Assembly (NCBI RefSeq): GCF_029892785.1
Contig: NZ_JARXXA010000009.1
Location: forward strand, 109,441-173,440
DNA: 64,000 nucleotides
DNA from: Parabacteroides sp. PH5-46
Lineage (GTDB): Bacteria > Bacteroidota > Bacteroidia > Bacteroidales > Tannerellaceae
Reading direction: 5' to 3'
The translations under genes and the position numbers were made by a program. Below the pieces are notes generated by a model. It did not search any database and was not told where the DNA came from. It saw only the letters and a program-made list of their open reading frames with translations. Below, piece after piece: positions 18,477 through 27,474 of this stretch (position 1 is its first letter; every line of letters begins with the position of its first letter).

Positions 18477-19382
18477 ATGGATTCGGAAAAGAAAGAGAAT
18501 AAAGACATAAATAAACTATCACTGCTTATTGTAGCTATCATTGTATTGTTGCTAGTAATAGGTGGAGCGGCGTATTATATATATCACCAAAAGCAGCAGA
18601 TGTCGGACCTGGTTCAGACGTTCGATCTGGAAAAAGAATCATTGGAAGATGAATTCAATGAGCTCTCGCTTCAATACGAAGGCTATAAGTTCAGTGTAAA
18701 TAATGACTCACTGTTGGCGCTATTGTCTACAGAACAGGCCAAAGTGCAACGCTTGATGGAAGAGTTACGCACAGTGAAAACAACCAATGCCCGCCGAATA
18801 AGCGAACTAAAGAAAGAACTGGAAACGCTACGCAAGATAATGCGCAATTACGTTATACAGATTGACTCCCTCAACCAAGCCAACCAGCAACTGACAAAGG
18901 AAAAAGAACAAGCGGTAAGAAGATATCAACAAGCTTCAAGCAGTGCTGCCCAGTTGACAAAGGAACTGGAAAAACAAACAGAGCGTGTAACACTGGCCAG
19001 CAGGTTGGATGCTACAGGCATTACGGTTACTCCGATCAACGGGAGGGGCAAAGAAGTGAAAAAGATAAAGCAAATGGAACAATTTGCGGTCAACTTCCGC
19101 ATCGTAAAAAACATAACAGCTCCGGTGGGTGAAAAAACAATTTATATTCGTTTGAAGAAGCCGGATGATGACATCCTTGTAAAAAGTCGCGCCAATGTAT
19201 TTGCTTTTGAAGGAAAAGAGATCAATTATTCCATGAAAAAAATGGTAGAATATGACGGAGAAGAACTACCCGTTACCATGTACTGGAATATTGAAGAATT
19301 CTTGTCTCCCGGCACCTATCGTGTAGATATTTTTGCCGATGGAAACCTGATCGGGCAAAAAAAATTCGACTTGGAAAAATAA
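18477..19382 (+). CDS. Membrane-anchored coiled-coil protein
   Basis: 301 residues. One N-terminal membrane helix (LLIVAIIVLLLVIGGAAYYIY, about 15-36) is followed by a long coiled coil (about 40-175, repeated Leu and Glu/Lys heptads). A C-terminal beta domain follows (VNFRIVKNITAPVGEKTIYIRLKKPDDD, GTYRVDIFADGNLIGQKKF). The topology is N-in with a periplasmic coiled coil, or a cytoplasmic tail. Similar proteins occur widely in Bacteroidales, but I do not know a function. It is 78 bp upstream of a TolC operon, without an obvious terminator between them. Confidence 0.7.
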   Translation: MDSEKKENKDINKLSLLIVAIIVLLLVIGGAAYYIYHQKQQMSDLVQTFDLEKESLEDEFNELSLQYEGYKFSVNNDSLLALLSTEQAKVQRLMEELRTVKTTNARRISELKKELETLRKIMRNYVIQIDSLNQANQQLTKEKEQAVRRYQQASSSAAQLTKELEKQTERVTLASRLDATGITVTPINGRGKEVKKIKQMEQFAVNFRIVKNITAPVGEKTIYIRLKKPDDDILVKSRANVFAFEGKEINYSMKKMVEYDGEELPVTMYWNIEEFLSPGTYRVDIFADGNLIGQKKFDLEK

Positions 19383-19460
19383 ACCTTCCGAACAATCCTG
19401 CCATTCAGTCTGTTTTGTTTTAAATTAGGTTATAATGTTGAGTATTTAAACAATATAAAA

Positions 19461-20822
19461 ATGAAGCAACTGATTGTGTTATTTGCGTTACTGCTAGCAG
19501 TAAACTACACACACGCACAACGAACTCTTACCTTGGAAGAATGCCGGAATTTAGCAATCCAAAACAATAAAGAGTTACAAATTTCTAATCAAAAAATTAA
19601 AGCGGCTGATTACGAAAAGAAGGCTGCTTTTACCAAATATTTCCCGGAGCTATCGGCTACGGGGGCTTATCTGTGGAATCAGAAAGACCTCCGCATTATC
19701 GACCTCAGCGGCTTGGGTAGCATCGGAGAAATAGTAGGAACAATTGCTCCTGGGCTGAAAGACATCGGTCATCTGGACATTCAGAACGTATGGGTAGGAG
19801 CTGTATCCTTAGTTCAGCCCGTCTTCCTGGGTGGTAAGATCATAAACTACAATCAGATCACCAAATATGCGAAAGAGCTGGCAGAATCCATGAATAACCA
19901 GAAACTGCAGGATGTGATCTATCAGATTGATGAAACCTACTGGCAGGTGGTATCATTGGTCAATAAAAAGGAACTGGCAGACGCCTATGTTTCCCTGTTG
20001 CAGAAGATGAATCGTGACGTGACAGAGATGATTAACGAAGGACTTGCCACACAGGCCGACGGACTCTCCGTTAAAGTGAAATTAAACGAGGCCGAAATGG
20101 CTCAGACAAAAGTAGACAACGGCCTGGCACTTTCCCGTATGCTGCTGGCTCAACTATGCGGACTCCCCATACATGAACCGCTTGCTTTGGCAGACGAGAA
20201 TATAAAAAACATTTCTGTCGGACAGAGCCGTATCTCGGCTGATGTGAACGAAGCGTTCATGAACCGTCAGGAATTAAAAAGCCTTGACCTGGCCTCCAAA
20301 ATATACCAAAAGAAAGAGTCTATCGTGCTGGCAGACATGTTGCCTAACGTAGCGCTGACAGCTAATTACCTAATCACAAACCCCAACTCATTCAACGGAT
20401 TTAAGAATGAATTCGGAGGGATGTTCAATGTGGGTGTCATGCTAAAGGTGCCGCTCTCCGGCTGGTGGGAAGGCTCTTACAAACGTAACTCTGCCCGCGC
20501 AGAGACACTGATAAGCAGGCTGGAGTTTGAAGAAGCGCGTGAAAAGATAGAGTTGCAGGTAAACCAATCGGTCTACAAAGTAAACGAAGCTCAGAAGAAA
20601 CTGATTGCTTCCAGTCGGCACATGGAAAGTGCAGAAGAAAACCTGCGCCATGCCAATTTTGGTTTTGAGGAAGGCGTTATCCCTCCACTAAACCTGATGG
20701 AAGCGCAAACGGCCTGGCTATCGGCTCACTCGGACATGATAGATGCGCAGATAGATGTAAAATTAACGGAGGTTTACCTGACAAAAGCATTGGGTAAGCT
20801 CAGGCCGCAAGAACACGAATAA
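19461..20822 (+). CDS. TolC-family outer membrane efflux protein
   Basis: 453 residues with a signal peptide (LIVLFALLLAVNYTHAQ). Two OEP repeats are visible, each a long alpha-helical hairpin (LTLEECRNLAIQNNKELQISNQKIKAADYEKKAAFTKYFPE in pieces; MEAQTAWLSAHSDMIDAQIDVKL near the C-terminus). It forms the trimeric outer membrane channel of a tripartite exporter. The membrane fusion protein follows after 21 bp, then two permeases, in one operon. Confidence 0.92.
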   Translation: MKQLIVLFALLLAVNYTHAQRTLTLEECRNLAIQNNKELQISNQKIKAADYEKKAAFTKYFPELSATGAYLWNQKDLRIIDLSGLGSIGEIVGTIAPGLKDIGHLDIQNVWVGAVSLVQPVFLGGKIINYNQITKYAKELAESMNNQKLQDVIYQIDETYWQVVSLVNKKELADAYVSLLQKMNRDVTEMINEGLATQADGLSVKVKLNEAEMAQTKVDNGLALSRMLLAQLCGLPIHEPLALADENIKNISVGQSRISADVNEAFMNRQELKSLDLASKIYQKKESIVLADMLPNVALTANYLITNPNSFNGFKNEFGGMFNVGVMLKVPLSGWWEGSYKRNSARAETLISRLEFEEAREKIELQVNQSVYKVNEAQKKLIASSRHMESAEENLRHANFGFEEGVIPPLNLMEAQTAWLSAHSDMIDAQIDVKLTEVYLTKALGKLRPQEHE

Positions 20823-20843
20823 AAACAATTAAAACATACAGAA

Positions 20844-21857
20844 ATGGATCATGACAAGAAATTTTCAACCAATAATATGCTACTGGCATTTATTGCCGTG
20901 TTGGTTGTCATTGGGCTGGTTGCTCTAACCGGATTTTTCCTCTTAACACCTCCCGACGACATCGTGATGGGGCAGGCAGAAGCAACGCAAGTCCGTATAT
21001 CCAGTAAGGTACCCGGACGTGTAGCATCCTATCGTGCCGATGAAGGAGACCGGATACAGAAGGGTGACACCCTGGCATTCCTGGACACACCAGATATCAT
21101 GGCAAAGCTGAAACAAGCAGAAGCCGCCCGCTCAGCAGCCGAAGCTCAAAGTGCCAAAGCTCAGAAAGGAGCCCGCGCGCAGGAAATTGCCGCCGCTTAC
21201 GAGATGTGGCAAAAGGCTCAGGCCGGAAAAGAAATTGCCCGAAAATCATACGAACGGGTACAGAACCTGTACGAAAAGGGAGTTATGTCTGCTCAGAAAC
21301 GAGACGAGGCAGAAGCCAACTACAAGGCTATGGAAGCTACCGAAAAGGCTGCCAAGTCCCAATATGACATGGCTAAAGACGGTGCACGCGTAGAAGATAA
21401 GCATGCAGCCGCAGCTTTGGTAAACCAGGCTTCAGGCGCTGTGGCAGAGGTTGAATCGTATATAGACGAGAGTGTTCTGCTGTCTCCTATCGATGGCGAG
21501 ATATCCGACCGCTTCCCTCAGTTGGGCGAGTTGGTTGGCACGGGTGCTCCGATCATGAACGTTACAGACCTGAACGATATGTGGATAACATTCAGCATAC
21601 GGGAAGATTTGTTGAAAAACATACGGGTTGGCTCCGAACTGAATGCTTTTATCCCGGCATTGGACGATCAAAAAGTGACATTGAAAGTATATTATATGAA
21701 GGATATGGGCTCGTATGCCGCCTGGAAAGCCACTAAAACAACCGGCCAATACGATGCAAAAACGTTTGAAGTGCGTGCCCGTCCGACTGAGAAGATAGCA
21801 GATTTACGCCCCGGCATGTCGGTTATCATGAAGAAAAAAGGGAAAGATATTCTATGA
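20844..21857 (+). CDS. HlyD-family membrane fusion protein
   Basis: 337 residues with one N-terminal membrane helix (MLLAFIAVLVVIGLVALTGFF). The biotinyl-lipoyl half motifs are visible: ISSKVPGRVASYRADEGDRIQKGD, then ESYIDESVLLSPIDGEISDRFPQLGELV, flanking an alpha-helical hairpin of about 110 residues rich in Ala, Lys and Glu. It bridges the TolC channel and inner-membrane permeases. Its stop overlaps the next gene start (ATGA), indicating coupled translation. Confidence 0.92.
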   Translation: MDHDKKFSTNNMLLAFIAVLVVIGLVALTGFFLLTPPDDIVMGQAEATQVRISSKVPGRVASYRADEGDRIQKGDTLAFLDTPDIMAKLKQAEAARSAAEAQSAKAQKGARAQEIAAAYEMWQKAQAGKEIARKSYERVQNLYEKGVMSAQKRDEAEANYKAMEATEKAAKSQYDMAKDGARVEDKHAAAALVNQASGAVAEVESYIDESVLLSPIDGEISDRFPQLGELVGTGAPIMNVTDLNDMWITFSIREDLLKNIRVGSELNAFIPALDDQKVTLKVYYMKDMGSYAAWKATKTTGQYDAKTFEVRARPTEKIADLRPGMSVIMKKKGKDIL

Positions 21858-23032
21858 TGTCAACAAACGGCAAACGAGGTGTTTGGAATGTAGCCAAACG
21901 GGAGGTACAGCGATTCGGGTCTCATCCCCTCTATATCTTCTGTATGCTGGGTGCTCCTATTATCAGTGTCATTTTTTTCCTGACGCTGATGTGGAACGGA
22001 CTGCCTACCGATTTGCCTATTGCCGTAGTAGACCTGGATAATTCTTCCACTTCGCGCAACCTGATCAGACAGTTGGACGCCTTTGAGCAGACCGAAGTCG
22101 CAATGGTTACCATGTCGTTCACCGAAGCGCGGCAGGAAATCCAGAAAGGAACTGTTTACGGCATATTCTATATCCCTAAAGACTTTTCGGCAGAAGCAAC
22201 AAGCGGGAAACAGCCGACGCTCTCGTTCTATACCAATTCGTCTTACCTGATTGCCGGTTCGCTGCTGTTCCGCGATATGAAAACCATATCCGTTCTGGCC
22301 GGCGCATCCGTAGGCTTGCAACAAGGCACGGCAAAGGGGTACACGAATGAACAGATCATGGCTCAGTTGCAGCCTATTGCGCTCGACACGCACGTGTTGG
22401 GTAATCCGTGGCTCAACTACTCGGTGTACCTGAATAACACCCTGTTGCCCGGTATCTTGCAACTCATGATATTCCTGGTAACGGTGTTCAGTATCGGCTC
22501 CGAAATCAAATACGAAACCTCACGCCAATGGCTGCAAGCGGGTAACCATTCATTGACCAACAGTTTGTTGGGAAAATTAATCCCGCAAACGATCGTTTTT
22601 ACAACCGTTGGCTTTATGTATTGCGCGCTGATGTATGGGCTGAATGCTTTCCCGCTGAACAGCGGATGGTTGCCCATGTTGTCTGCCATGTTCCTGCTCG
22701 TCATATCCTCGCAGGCTGTGGGGGTCTTTATGATTGGCACACTGCCTACGTTGCGTTTGGGGCTGAGTTTTGCCAGCTTGTTCGGGATGATATCTTTTTC
22801 TATCGTGGGTTTTTCCTATCCCGTACTCGACATGCACCCCACCTTACAGGCATTGGCCAACCTGTTTCCCTTGCGCCATTATTTCCTGATCTATATAGAC
22901 CAGGCATTAAACGGGCGCGAGCTATTCTTCTCATGGACACAATATGCCAGTCTGGCTGCATTTCTTATTCTTCCTTTATTAATCGGCAAAAATCTGAAGG
23001 GAGCATTGATGCACTTTAAATATATTCCATAA
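21854..23032 (+). CDS. ABC-2 type transporter permease
   Basis: 392 residues. The first helix at about 25-43 is followed by a large periplasmic loop (LPIAVVDLDNSSTSRNLIRQL...) and a cluster of five helices in the C-terminal half (ILQLMIFLVTVFSIGSEIKYET, SFSIVGFSYPV). This is the ABC2_membrane_3/YhhJ-like arrangement. No Walker motifs are present. It should pair with the next permease. No ATPase gene is found in the operon, so the energising subunit must be elsewhere. Confidence 0.88.
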   Translation: MMSTNGKRGVWNVAKREVQRFGSHPLYIFCMLGAPIISVIFFLTLMWNGLPTDLPIAVVDLDNSSTSRNLIRQLDAFEQTEVAMVTMSFTEARQEIQKGTVYGIFYIPKDFSAEATSGKQPTLSFYTNSSYLIAGSLLFRDMKTISVLAGASVGLQQGTAKGYTNEQIMAQLQPIALDTHVLGNPWLNYSVYLNNTLLPGILQLMIFLVTVFSIGSEIKYETSRQWLQAGNHSLTNSLLGKLIPQTIVFTTVGFMYCALMYGLNAFPLNSGWLPMLSAMFLLVISSQAVGVFMIGTLPTLRLGLSFASLFGMISFSIVGFSYPVLDMHPTLQALANLFPLRHYFLIYIDQALNGRELFFSWTQYASLAAFLILPLLIGKNLKGALMHFKYIP

Positions 23033-23033
23033 T

Positions 23034-24266
23034 ATGATGAATAAGGAAAGCCGTTTAAGATATATAATAAAAGAAGGTATACAGGACTCTTTTCACATCT
23101 GGAAAGAAGAGCTGAAAAATGTATTTAAGGATACGGGGGTGATGATCTTTTTCTTCCTTGTCCCGCTGGCGTATCCGGTACTCTATGCCTTTATCTATGA
23201 TAATGAAGTGGTGCGCGAAGCCAAGATGGTAGTAGTAGACCAGTCGGACTCTTACCTGAGCCGTGAGTTTACCCGCAGGGTGAATGCTACGCCTGACGTA
23301 CAGGTAGTGGCTGTTTGCTCCGACATGGCAGAAGCCAAACGGATGCTGGACGAGAAAAAGGCATACGGCATACTGTTATTCCCTAGCGAATTCAGTAAAG
23401 ACCTCCACACCGGAAAACAGACCAAGGTGTCCTTGTATTCCGACATGAGCAGTCTGTTATTCTATAAGGCCTTCTTATTATCCGCTACCGAAGTATCGCT
23501 CGATCTGGGTAAGGAATTGACAGCCCGGAACAATCCGGCTTCAACGGACGAATTACAACAGATTGTTCTGAACCCTATCCCTTATGAGTCGGTTACGATG
23601 TTTAATTCGCAGAGCGGCTTTGCCAGTTTTCTGGTTCCGGCCATCTTAATATTGGTTATTCAACAAACCCTGATACTGGGTATCGGCATGTTGGGGGGAA
23701 CTGCCCGTGAGCGGAACCGTTTCCACTCATTAGTGCCCATTGCCAGGCATTATAACGGTACGCTTCGTATCGTATTCGGTAAGTCTCTGGCTTATATATT
23801 GCTCTATGCAGTAGTTTGTTTGTGGGTATTGGCTATCGTCCCGCGCCTTTTCTCACTTCCGCAAGTGGGAGAACCCTGGGATGTATTGCTCTTTATCCTA
23901 CCCTATCTGTTTGCCTGTATATTTTTGTCGATGACTTTGTCGGGATTTATGACTACCCGCGAATCACCCATGCTGGTGTTCGTTTTCACCTCGCTTATCC
24001 TATTGTTTATTTCCGGTGTCTCGTGGCCATTGGCTTCCGTACCACCTTTTTGGAAAGCCTTCGGTTACCTGTTCCCTTCTACCCCGGGTATACAGGGATT
24101 TATCCGGATCAACTCTACAGGAGCCACGTTGAGCGAAGTAGCCGCCGAATATCGCCTATTGTGGATACAGGCCGGATTTTATTTCATTACCGCCTGTATC
24201 ATCTATCGCTACCAGATCATCCGCAGCGAGAGGTTAGCAAATAAAAATAGCTCGTTAGCTAAATAA
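23034..24266 (+). CDS. ABC-2 type transporter permease, second subunit
   Basis: 410 residues with the same architecture as its upstream neighbour: helix 1 (MIFFFLVPLAYPVLYAFIY), a large periplasmic loop (KMVVVDQSDSYLSREFTRRV), then a C-terminal helix cluster (LILLFISGVSWPLASVPPFWKAF). The two permeases are paralogues and probably form a heterodimer. It starts with two ATG codons 1 bp after the preceding stop. The last codons form the left arm of the downstream terminator. Confidence 0.88.
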   Translation: MMNKESRLRYIIKEGIQDSFHIWKEELKNVFKDTGVMIFFFLVPLAYPVLYAFIYDNEVVREAKMVVVDQSDSYLSREFTRRVNATPDVQVVAVCSDMAEAKRMLDEKKAYGILLFPSEFSKDLHTGKQTKVSLYSDMSSLLFYKAFLLSATEVSLDLGKELTARNNPASTDELQQIVLNPIPYESVTMFNSQSGFASFLVPAILILVIQQTLILGIGMLGGTARERNRFHSLVPIARHYNGTLRIVFGKSLAYILLYAVVCLWVLAIVPRLFSLPQVGEPWDVLLFILPYLFACIFLSMTLSGFMTTRESPMLVFVFTSLILLFISGVSWPLASVPPFWKAFGYLFPSTPGIQGFIRINSTGATLSEVAAEYRLLWIQAGFYFITACIIYRYQIIRSERLANKNSSLAK

Positions 24267-24282
24267 AATAGCTAACGAGCTA
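24248..24282. terminator. Terminator hairpin overlapping the permease 3' end
   Basis: TAGCTCGTTAGCTA (24248-24261) pairs with TAGCTAACGAGCTA (24269-24282) over 14 bp. Each arm is itself nearly palindromic. The left arm lies inside the last codons and stop of the permease gene. A and T tracts flank it, so it can serve the convergent gene at 24314 too. Confidence 0.75.
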
Positions 24283-24313
24283 AAAAATATCGCTCACGAC
24301 TCAATCTTAAAGA

Positions 24314-25699
24314 TCAAATCTTGATTTTCGGTTTGTACATATCTTTAGCCGTTAAGCCTAGTTCCTTCTTCATGCGAATGCTGTATTCCAGCATACTTAC
24401 CTCGGGTACTATATTATTTGTTCCGAAGGTGAATTTCACACCGGCTGCTTTGGCTTTCATCAGGATAGCCTTGTTAGGGATATTGTAAAGTTCGTTAATC
24501 TCCAAAGCCTTGCCACTCTTCACCAATGCGTCGATAAATTTATTCATGCGAGCTTCCGTCCAGAACTCATCGTAGCGGTCCTGCATCTGAGGAGGTAGGT
24601 AACAAGGGTTCACGTAAATGTCCATAGGCTCTTGCAATACACCACATATTTTGTCTACGATTAAGTCCATATACTCCTGCTCGTTTTCAATCCAGGTTTC
24701 TTGCGGTATCCAGAGGCGGGTTCTACGCCCCTTGGAATCTGTAAATGTCAGGGCATCAGTAAACACATAGTCAAATTCGTCTCTTACCCCCTGAGAGAAT
24801 GTTTCAATCCACTCGCGTCCTTCTGCCTGCATGGCAAGGATAAAAGGTTCCGTACGCATCACATTCAGAAAATCCATCACCTGCCCATCATTGGTTATCG
24901 GGAAACCAATGCCGCAGTTGGGGGCTATGGCATAATTGATACCTGTCTCGCGCGATTGCTGGGCAGCTACTTCTTTTGTCAGCCCGCCTTTGAGGTGTAC
25001 GTGGAAGTCCAATACCGGAAAGTCTTCCTGGTGCAAACGGATAATCTCGTCTGTCTGTTCATCATTCGCTCTTGCCTGTTGAGTTGTTACATCTACCTTC
25101 TTGCCTGATGCTTCTACAGCTATATTCTTGAACTGGATATCGCCGCTGCCATCACTTACAAGTGCAAACGTCCCTTTTGACAATAAAGCGGTCGTATTTG
25201 CACCTACCCGGTAAGGAGCAGCCGGTTCGATGTATTCTACAACCGGGCTACCATTGATACGAACCATAATAAAATGGCCTTCCACCGTAATATCCAGTTT
25301 AAACCAGTCATTTTCTTTTACAAAACTCTTGGTCAGATTACGAACCGAGAGCAAACTTCCTGTCATTTTCCACCATTCCGGATCTTCCCTGTTATTGTTT
25401 ATCGCTACCTGATAACCTTTCGTCAGGGACGGATCAGTATGAAACCACACAGCACCTTTCGCACCCGGAGTAGTGCGCACGTCCATACTTAAGAAGAAGT
25501 TCTGATAATCACCGCCTTTCAAGACCGCCTGAGCTTCAGCCCCGGATAGCGTCAATGCTTCATCAGCAACAGCTACCAGCCCTGTTGTCTTCCATTTATT
25601 ACTATCTTTTCCATCAAACAAAACACCGCTTTGGGATTGGCTGCAAAAGGTAAGCAGCAGGCAGCAAGCTACTACCGGAAGAATGAACACATTTTTCAT
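24314..25699 (-). CDS. DUF1080 (3-keto-disaccharide hydrolase-like) domain fused to a PHP-like metallohydrolase domain, lipoprotein
   Basis: 461 residues. The N-terminus ends in a lipobox-like LTFC. Residues about 25-200 form a DUF1080 beta-sandwich (LFDGKDSNKWKTTG, GAKGAVWFHTD, YQVAINNNREDPEWWKMTGSL, WFKLDITVEGHFIMVRINGSPVVEY). Residues about 225-455 look like a PHP/amidohydrolase domain: VLDFHVHLKGG with the HxH pair, YVFTDALTF, ALEINE and VKFTFGTNN, the last in place of the usual SDxH. DUF1080 proteins act in 3-keto-glycoside breakdown. It is divergent from a Tat-exported sugar isomerase, which fits that pathway. The catalytic role of the fused domain is inference. Confidence 0.75.
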   Translation of the reverse strand: MKNVFILPVVACCLLLTFCSQSQSGVLFDGKDSNKWKTTGLVAVADEALTLSGAEAQAVLKGGDYQNFFLSMDVRTTPGAKGAVWFHTDPSLTKGYQVAINNNREDPEWWKMTGSLLSVRNLTKSFVKENDWFKLDITVEGHFIMVRINGSPVVEYIEPAAPYRVGANTTALLSKGTFALVSDGSGDIQFKNIAVEASGKKVDVTTQQARANDEQTDEIIRLHQEDFPVLDFHVHLKGGLTKEVAAQQSRETGINYAIAPNCGIGFPITNDGQVMDFLNVMRTEPFILAMQAEGREWIETFSQGVRDEFDYVFTDALTFTDSKGRRTRLWIPQETWIENEQEYMDLIVDKICGVLQEPMDIYVNPCYLPPQMQDRYDEFWTEARMNKFIDALVKSGKALEINELYNIPNKAILMKAKAAGVKFTFGTNNIVPEVSMLEYSIRMKKELGLTAKDMYKPKIKI

Positions 25700-25811
25700 G
25701 GTATAATGAATTAAGTTTCTTTTTATTGCCTAAAGTTACTTTAAAATTAAGATACGAAATAGTTTTTGTAGATTTTAACAAATTGGGGCTTGAATCCTGA
25801 AAATATAATCA

Positions 25812-25819
25812 TACTTTTG
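25812..25819 (+). promoter_or_regulatory. -7 box of the Tat-exported isomerase gene
   Basis: TACTTTTG matches TAnnTTTG, 38 bp before ATG 25858. Confidence 0.5.
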
Positions 25820-25857
25820 TACTATTCTCAAAATAAACTTAATTTATCAGAAGTGCT

Positions 25858-26730
25858 ATGCAAAACAGACGTGACTTTTTGAAACGAGCTTCCCTTATGC
25901 TCGCCGGAGGTATGGTTATGCCTCAACTATTAACATCTTGTGGTGGTCCTAAAAAACATATTGGCCTACAACTTTACTCTCTTCGCGAAATGGTAAAAGA
26001 CGAAGGCATTAAAGCCGTTCTGGAAACTGTTGCAAAAATGGGTTACACCCATCTTGAAACGGCCGGATACGATAATGGCAAGATATACGGATTGGCTCCT
26101 CTAGAATTCAAAAAAATGGTAGACGACCTGGGTATGAAATGTACCAGCGCTCACCTTAGCCAAGCGATCACAAAAGATAACAAAGACGAGGTAATGGCTT
26201 GGTGGGACAGAGCTATCGAAGCTTACAACCAGGTGGGTGCTAAATATCTGGTGCAACCTTGGATGCCTATCGACGACAATACAACCGAAGACGACATGAA
26301 GATGTATTGCGATTACTTCACTTCTGTTGGTTACAAGACCGCTGCAGCCAGCATGGCTTTCGGCTATCATAACCATGACTTCGAATTCAAATACAAATTT
26401 GGCGGAAAATATGCGTATGACTATCTACTTGACAATGTAAGCAAACAGCACGTATTTTTCCAGATGGACGTTTATTGGGTAATGATGGGAGGAGAAGATC
26501 CTGCTGCCTACCTGAAAGAACGCCCCAGCCAGTTCAAGACTATCCACATTAAAGACGAAAAAGAAATCGGCGCAAGTGGTAAGATGAACTTCCAGCCCAT
26601 CTTTGAACAAATGCAAGCTAATAACGTAAAAGACTGGTATGTTGAAGTAGAACAATACACCAACAACAATCCGGTAGAAAGCGTACAAGAAAGCTATGAC
26701 TTCCTGGCAAAAGCTGGTTACGTATATTGA
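25858..26730 (+). CDS. Tat-exported sugar phosphate isomerase/epimerase (TIM barrel) lipoprotein
   Basis: 290 residues. The N-terminal RRDFLKRAS is a twin-arginine signal, followed by a lipobox-like LLTSC at about 24-28. The body is an AP-endonuclease-2-like xylose-isomerase TIM barrel (IGLQLYSLREMVKDEG, MGYTHLETAGYDNG, FGYHNHDFEFKY, FQMDVYWVMMGGEDPAAYL, IHIKDEKEIG). The His, Glu and Asp metal ligands appear in the YHNHDFE and QMDVYW motifs. Such proteins act with DUF1080 hydrolases and Gfo/Idh oxidoreductases on keto-glycosides in gut Bacteroides. The divergent DUF1080 gene supports this, but no oxidoreductase is in the window. Confidence 0.85.
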   Translation: MQNRRDFLKRASLMLAGGMVMPQLLTSCGGPKKHIGLQLYSLREMVKDEGIKAVLETVAKMGYTHLETAGYDNGKIYGLAPLEFKKMVDDLGMKCTSAHLSQAITKDNKDEVMAWWDRAIEAYNQVGAKYLVQPWMPIDDNTTEDDMKMYCDYFTSVGYKTAAASMAFGYHNHDFEFKYKFGGKYAYDYLLDNVSKQHVFFQMDVYWVMMGGEDPAAYLKERPSQFKTIHIKDEKEIGASGKMNFQPIFEQMQANNVKDWYVEVEQYTNNNPVESVQESYDFLAKAGYVY

Positions 26731-26753
26731 TTAAGCTCTTTATTCAGCATAAA

Positions 26754-26784
26754 AAAAGCCGGCACTTGAACAATGCCGGCTTTT
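26754..26784. terminator. Bidirectional terminator
   Basis: GCCGGCA (26758-26764) pairs with TGCCGGC (26774-26780), flanked by A and T runs, between the convergent isomerase and HAD genes. Confidence 0.85.
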
Positions 26785-26798
26785 CTTTTTATTCCTTT

Positions 26799-27470
26799 TT
26801 ACAGACTTTCCATAATATTTTTCCAGTCTGCGGCCAGACTTTTCATGTCTGGATATAATAGGCTTGCGCCTGCTTCCAGCAATACGCTGTCATCCAACGG
26901 GCCGGTATTCACGGCAATCGTAAAGATGCCGGCAGCTACTGCGGCTTGTACGCCCATGGGGGCATTCTCTACGACTATGGCCTCGCTAGCTTTAACGCCT
27001 GCTTTTTCCAATCCCATTAGGTAAGGTTCTGGATGAGGTTTGCCATAAATCACATCATAACCTGTCACCATTTTTTCACGCACAAAAACACCCGGAAAAC
27101 TCTGGTTTAATTTGTCAATCAAGCTGTGCTGTCCGGAGCCGGTTACGATCAAGGTGTCAAGTCCAATGGCTTTTACCTGCTTCAGCACCTCTGCTGCACC
27201 TTCCATCGGCTGACCGTCATTATAGGTATTGAAGAGTGCTGCTTTTTCCTTATAGATGGTTTCTCTTTCCTCCTGCGTGGCATCGCGTTGGAACGTTCGC
27301 TGAAATAAAGCATTGACGGTACTATCACCTGTACGCCCCTCGAAAAGAAAAAAATCTTCGGGAGTGGCGTCCAGTTGATGCCTCATCGCTGTTTCATACC
27401 AGGCACGCGCATGGAATGGCATGGAGTCGTACAACACTCCATCCATATCAAATAATACTGCTTTAATCAT
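26799..27470 (-). CDS. HAD-family phosphatase/phosphomutase (beta-phosphoglucomutase-like)
   Basis: 223 residues. HAD motif I is KAVLFDMDGVLYDSMPFH, motif II is LIVTGSGQ, and motif III/IV is YGKPHPEPYLMGLEKAGVKASEAIVVENAPMGVQAA. A helical cap lies at about 15-85. The second Asp of motif I suggests a phosphatase or phosphomutase on small sugar phosphates. It is last in the lysS-gpsA-pgi operon, 4 bp after pgi, so a role on hexose phosphates is likely; the substrate is not determinable. Confidence 0.85.
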   Translation of the reverse strand: MIKAVLFDMDGVLYDSMPFHARAWYETAMRHQLDATPEDFFLFEGRTGDSTVNALFQRTFQRDATQEERETIYKEKAALFNTYNDGQPMEGAAEVLKQVKAIGLDTLIVTGSGQHSLIDKLNQSFPGVFVREKMVTGYDVIYGKPHPEPYLMGLEKAGVKASEAIVVENAPMGVQAAVAAGIFTIAVNTGPLDDSVLLEAGASLLYPDMKSLAADWKNIMESL

Positions 27471-27474
27471 CTGC

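Noticed and set aside
24248..24282. Another 22-bp array
   Set aside because: Two self-palindromic arms with 21-bp spacing, fully explained as a terminator hairpin overlapping a stop codon.
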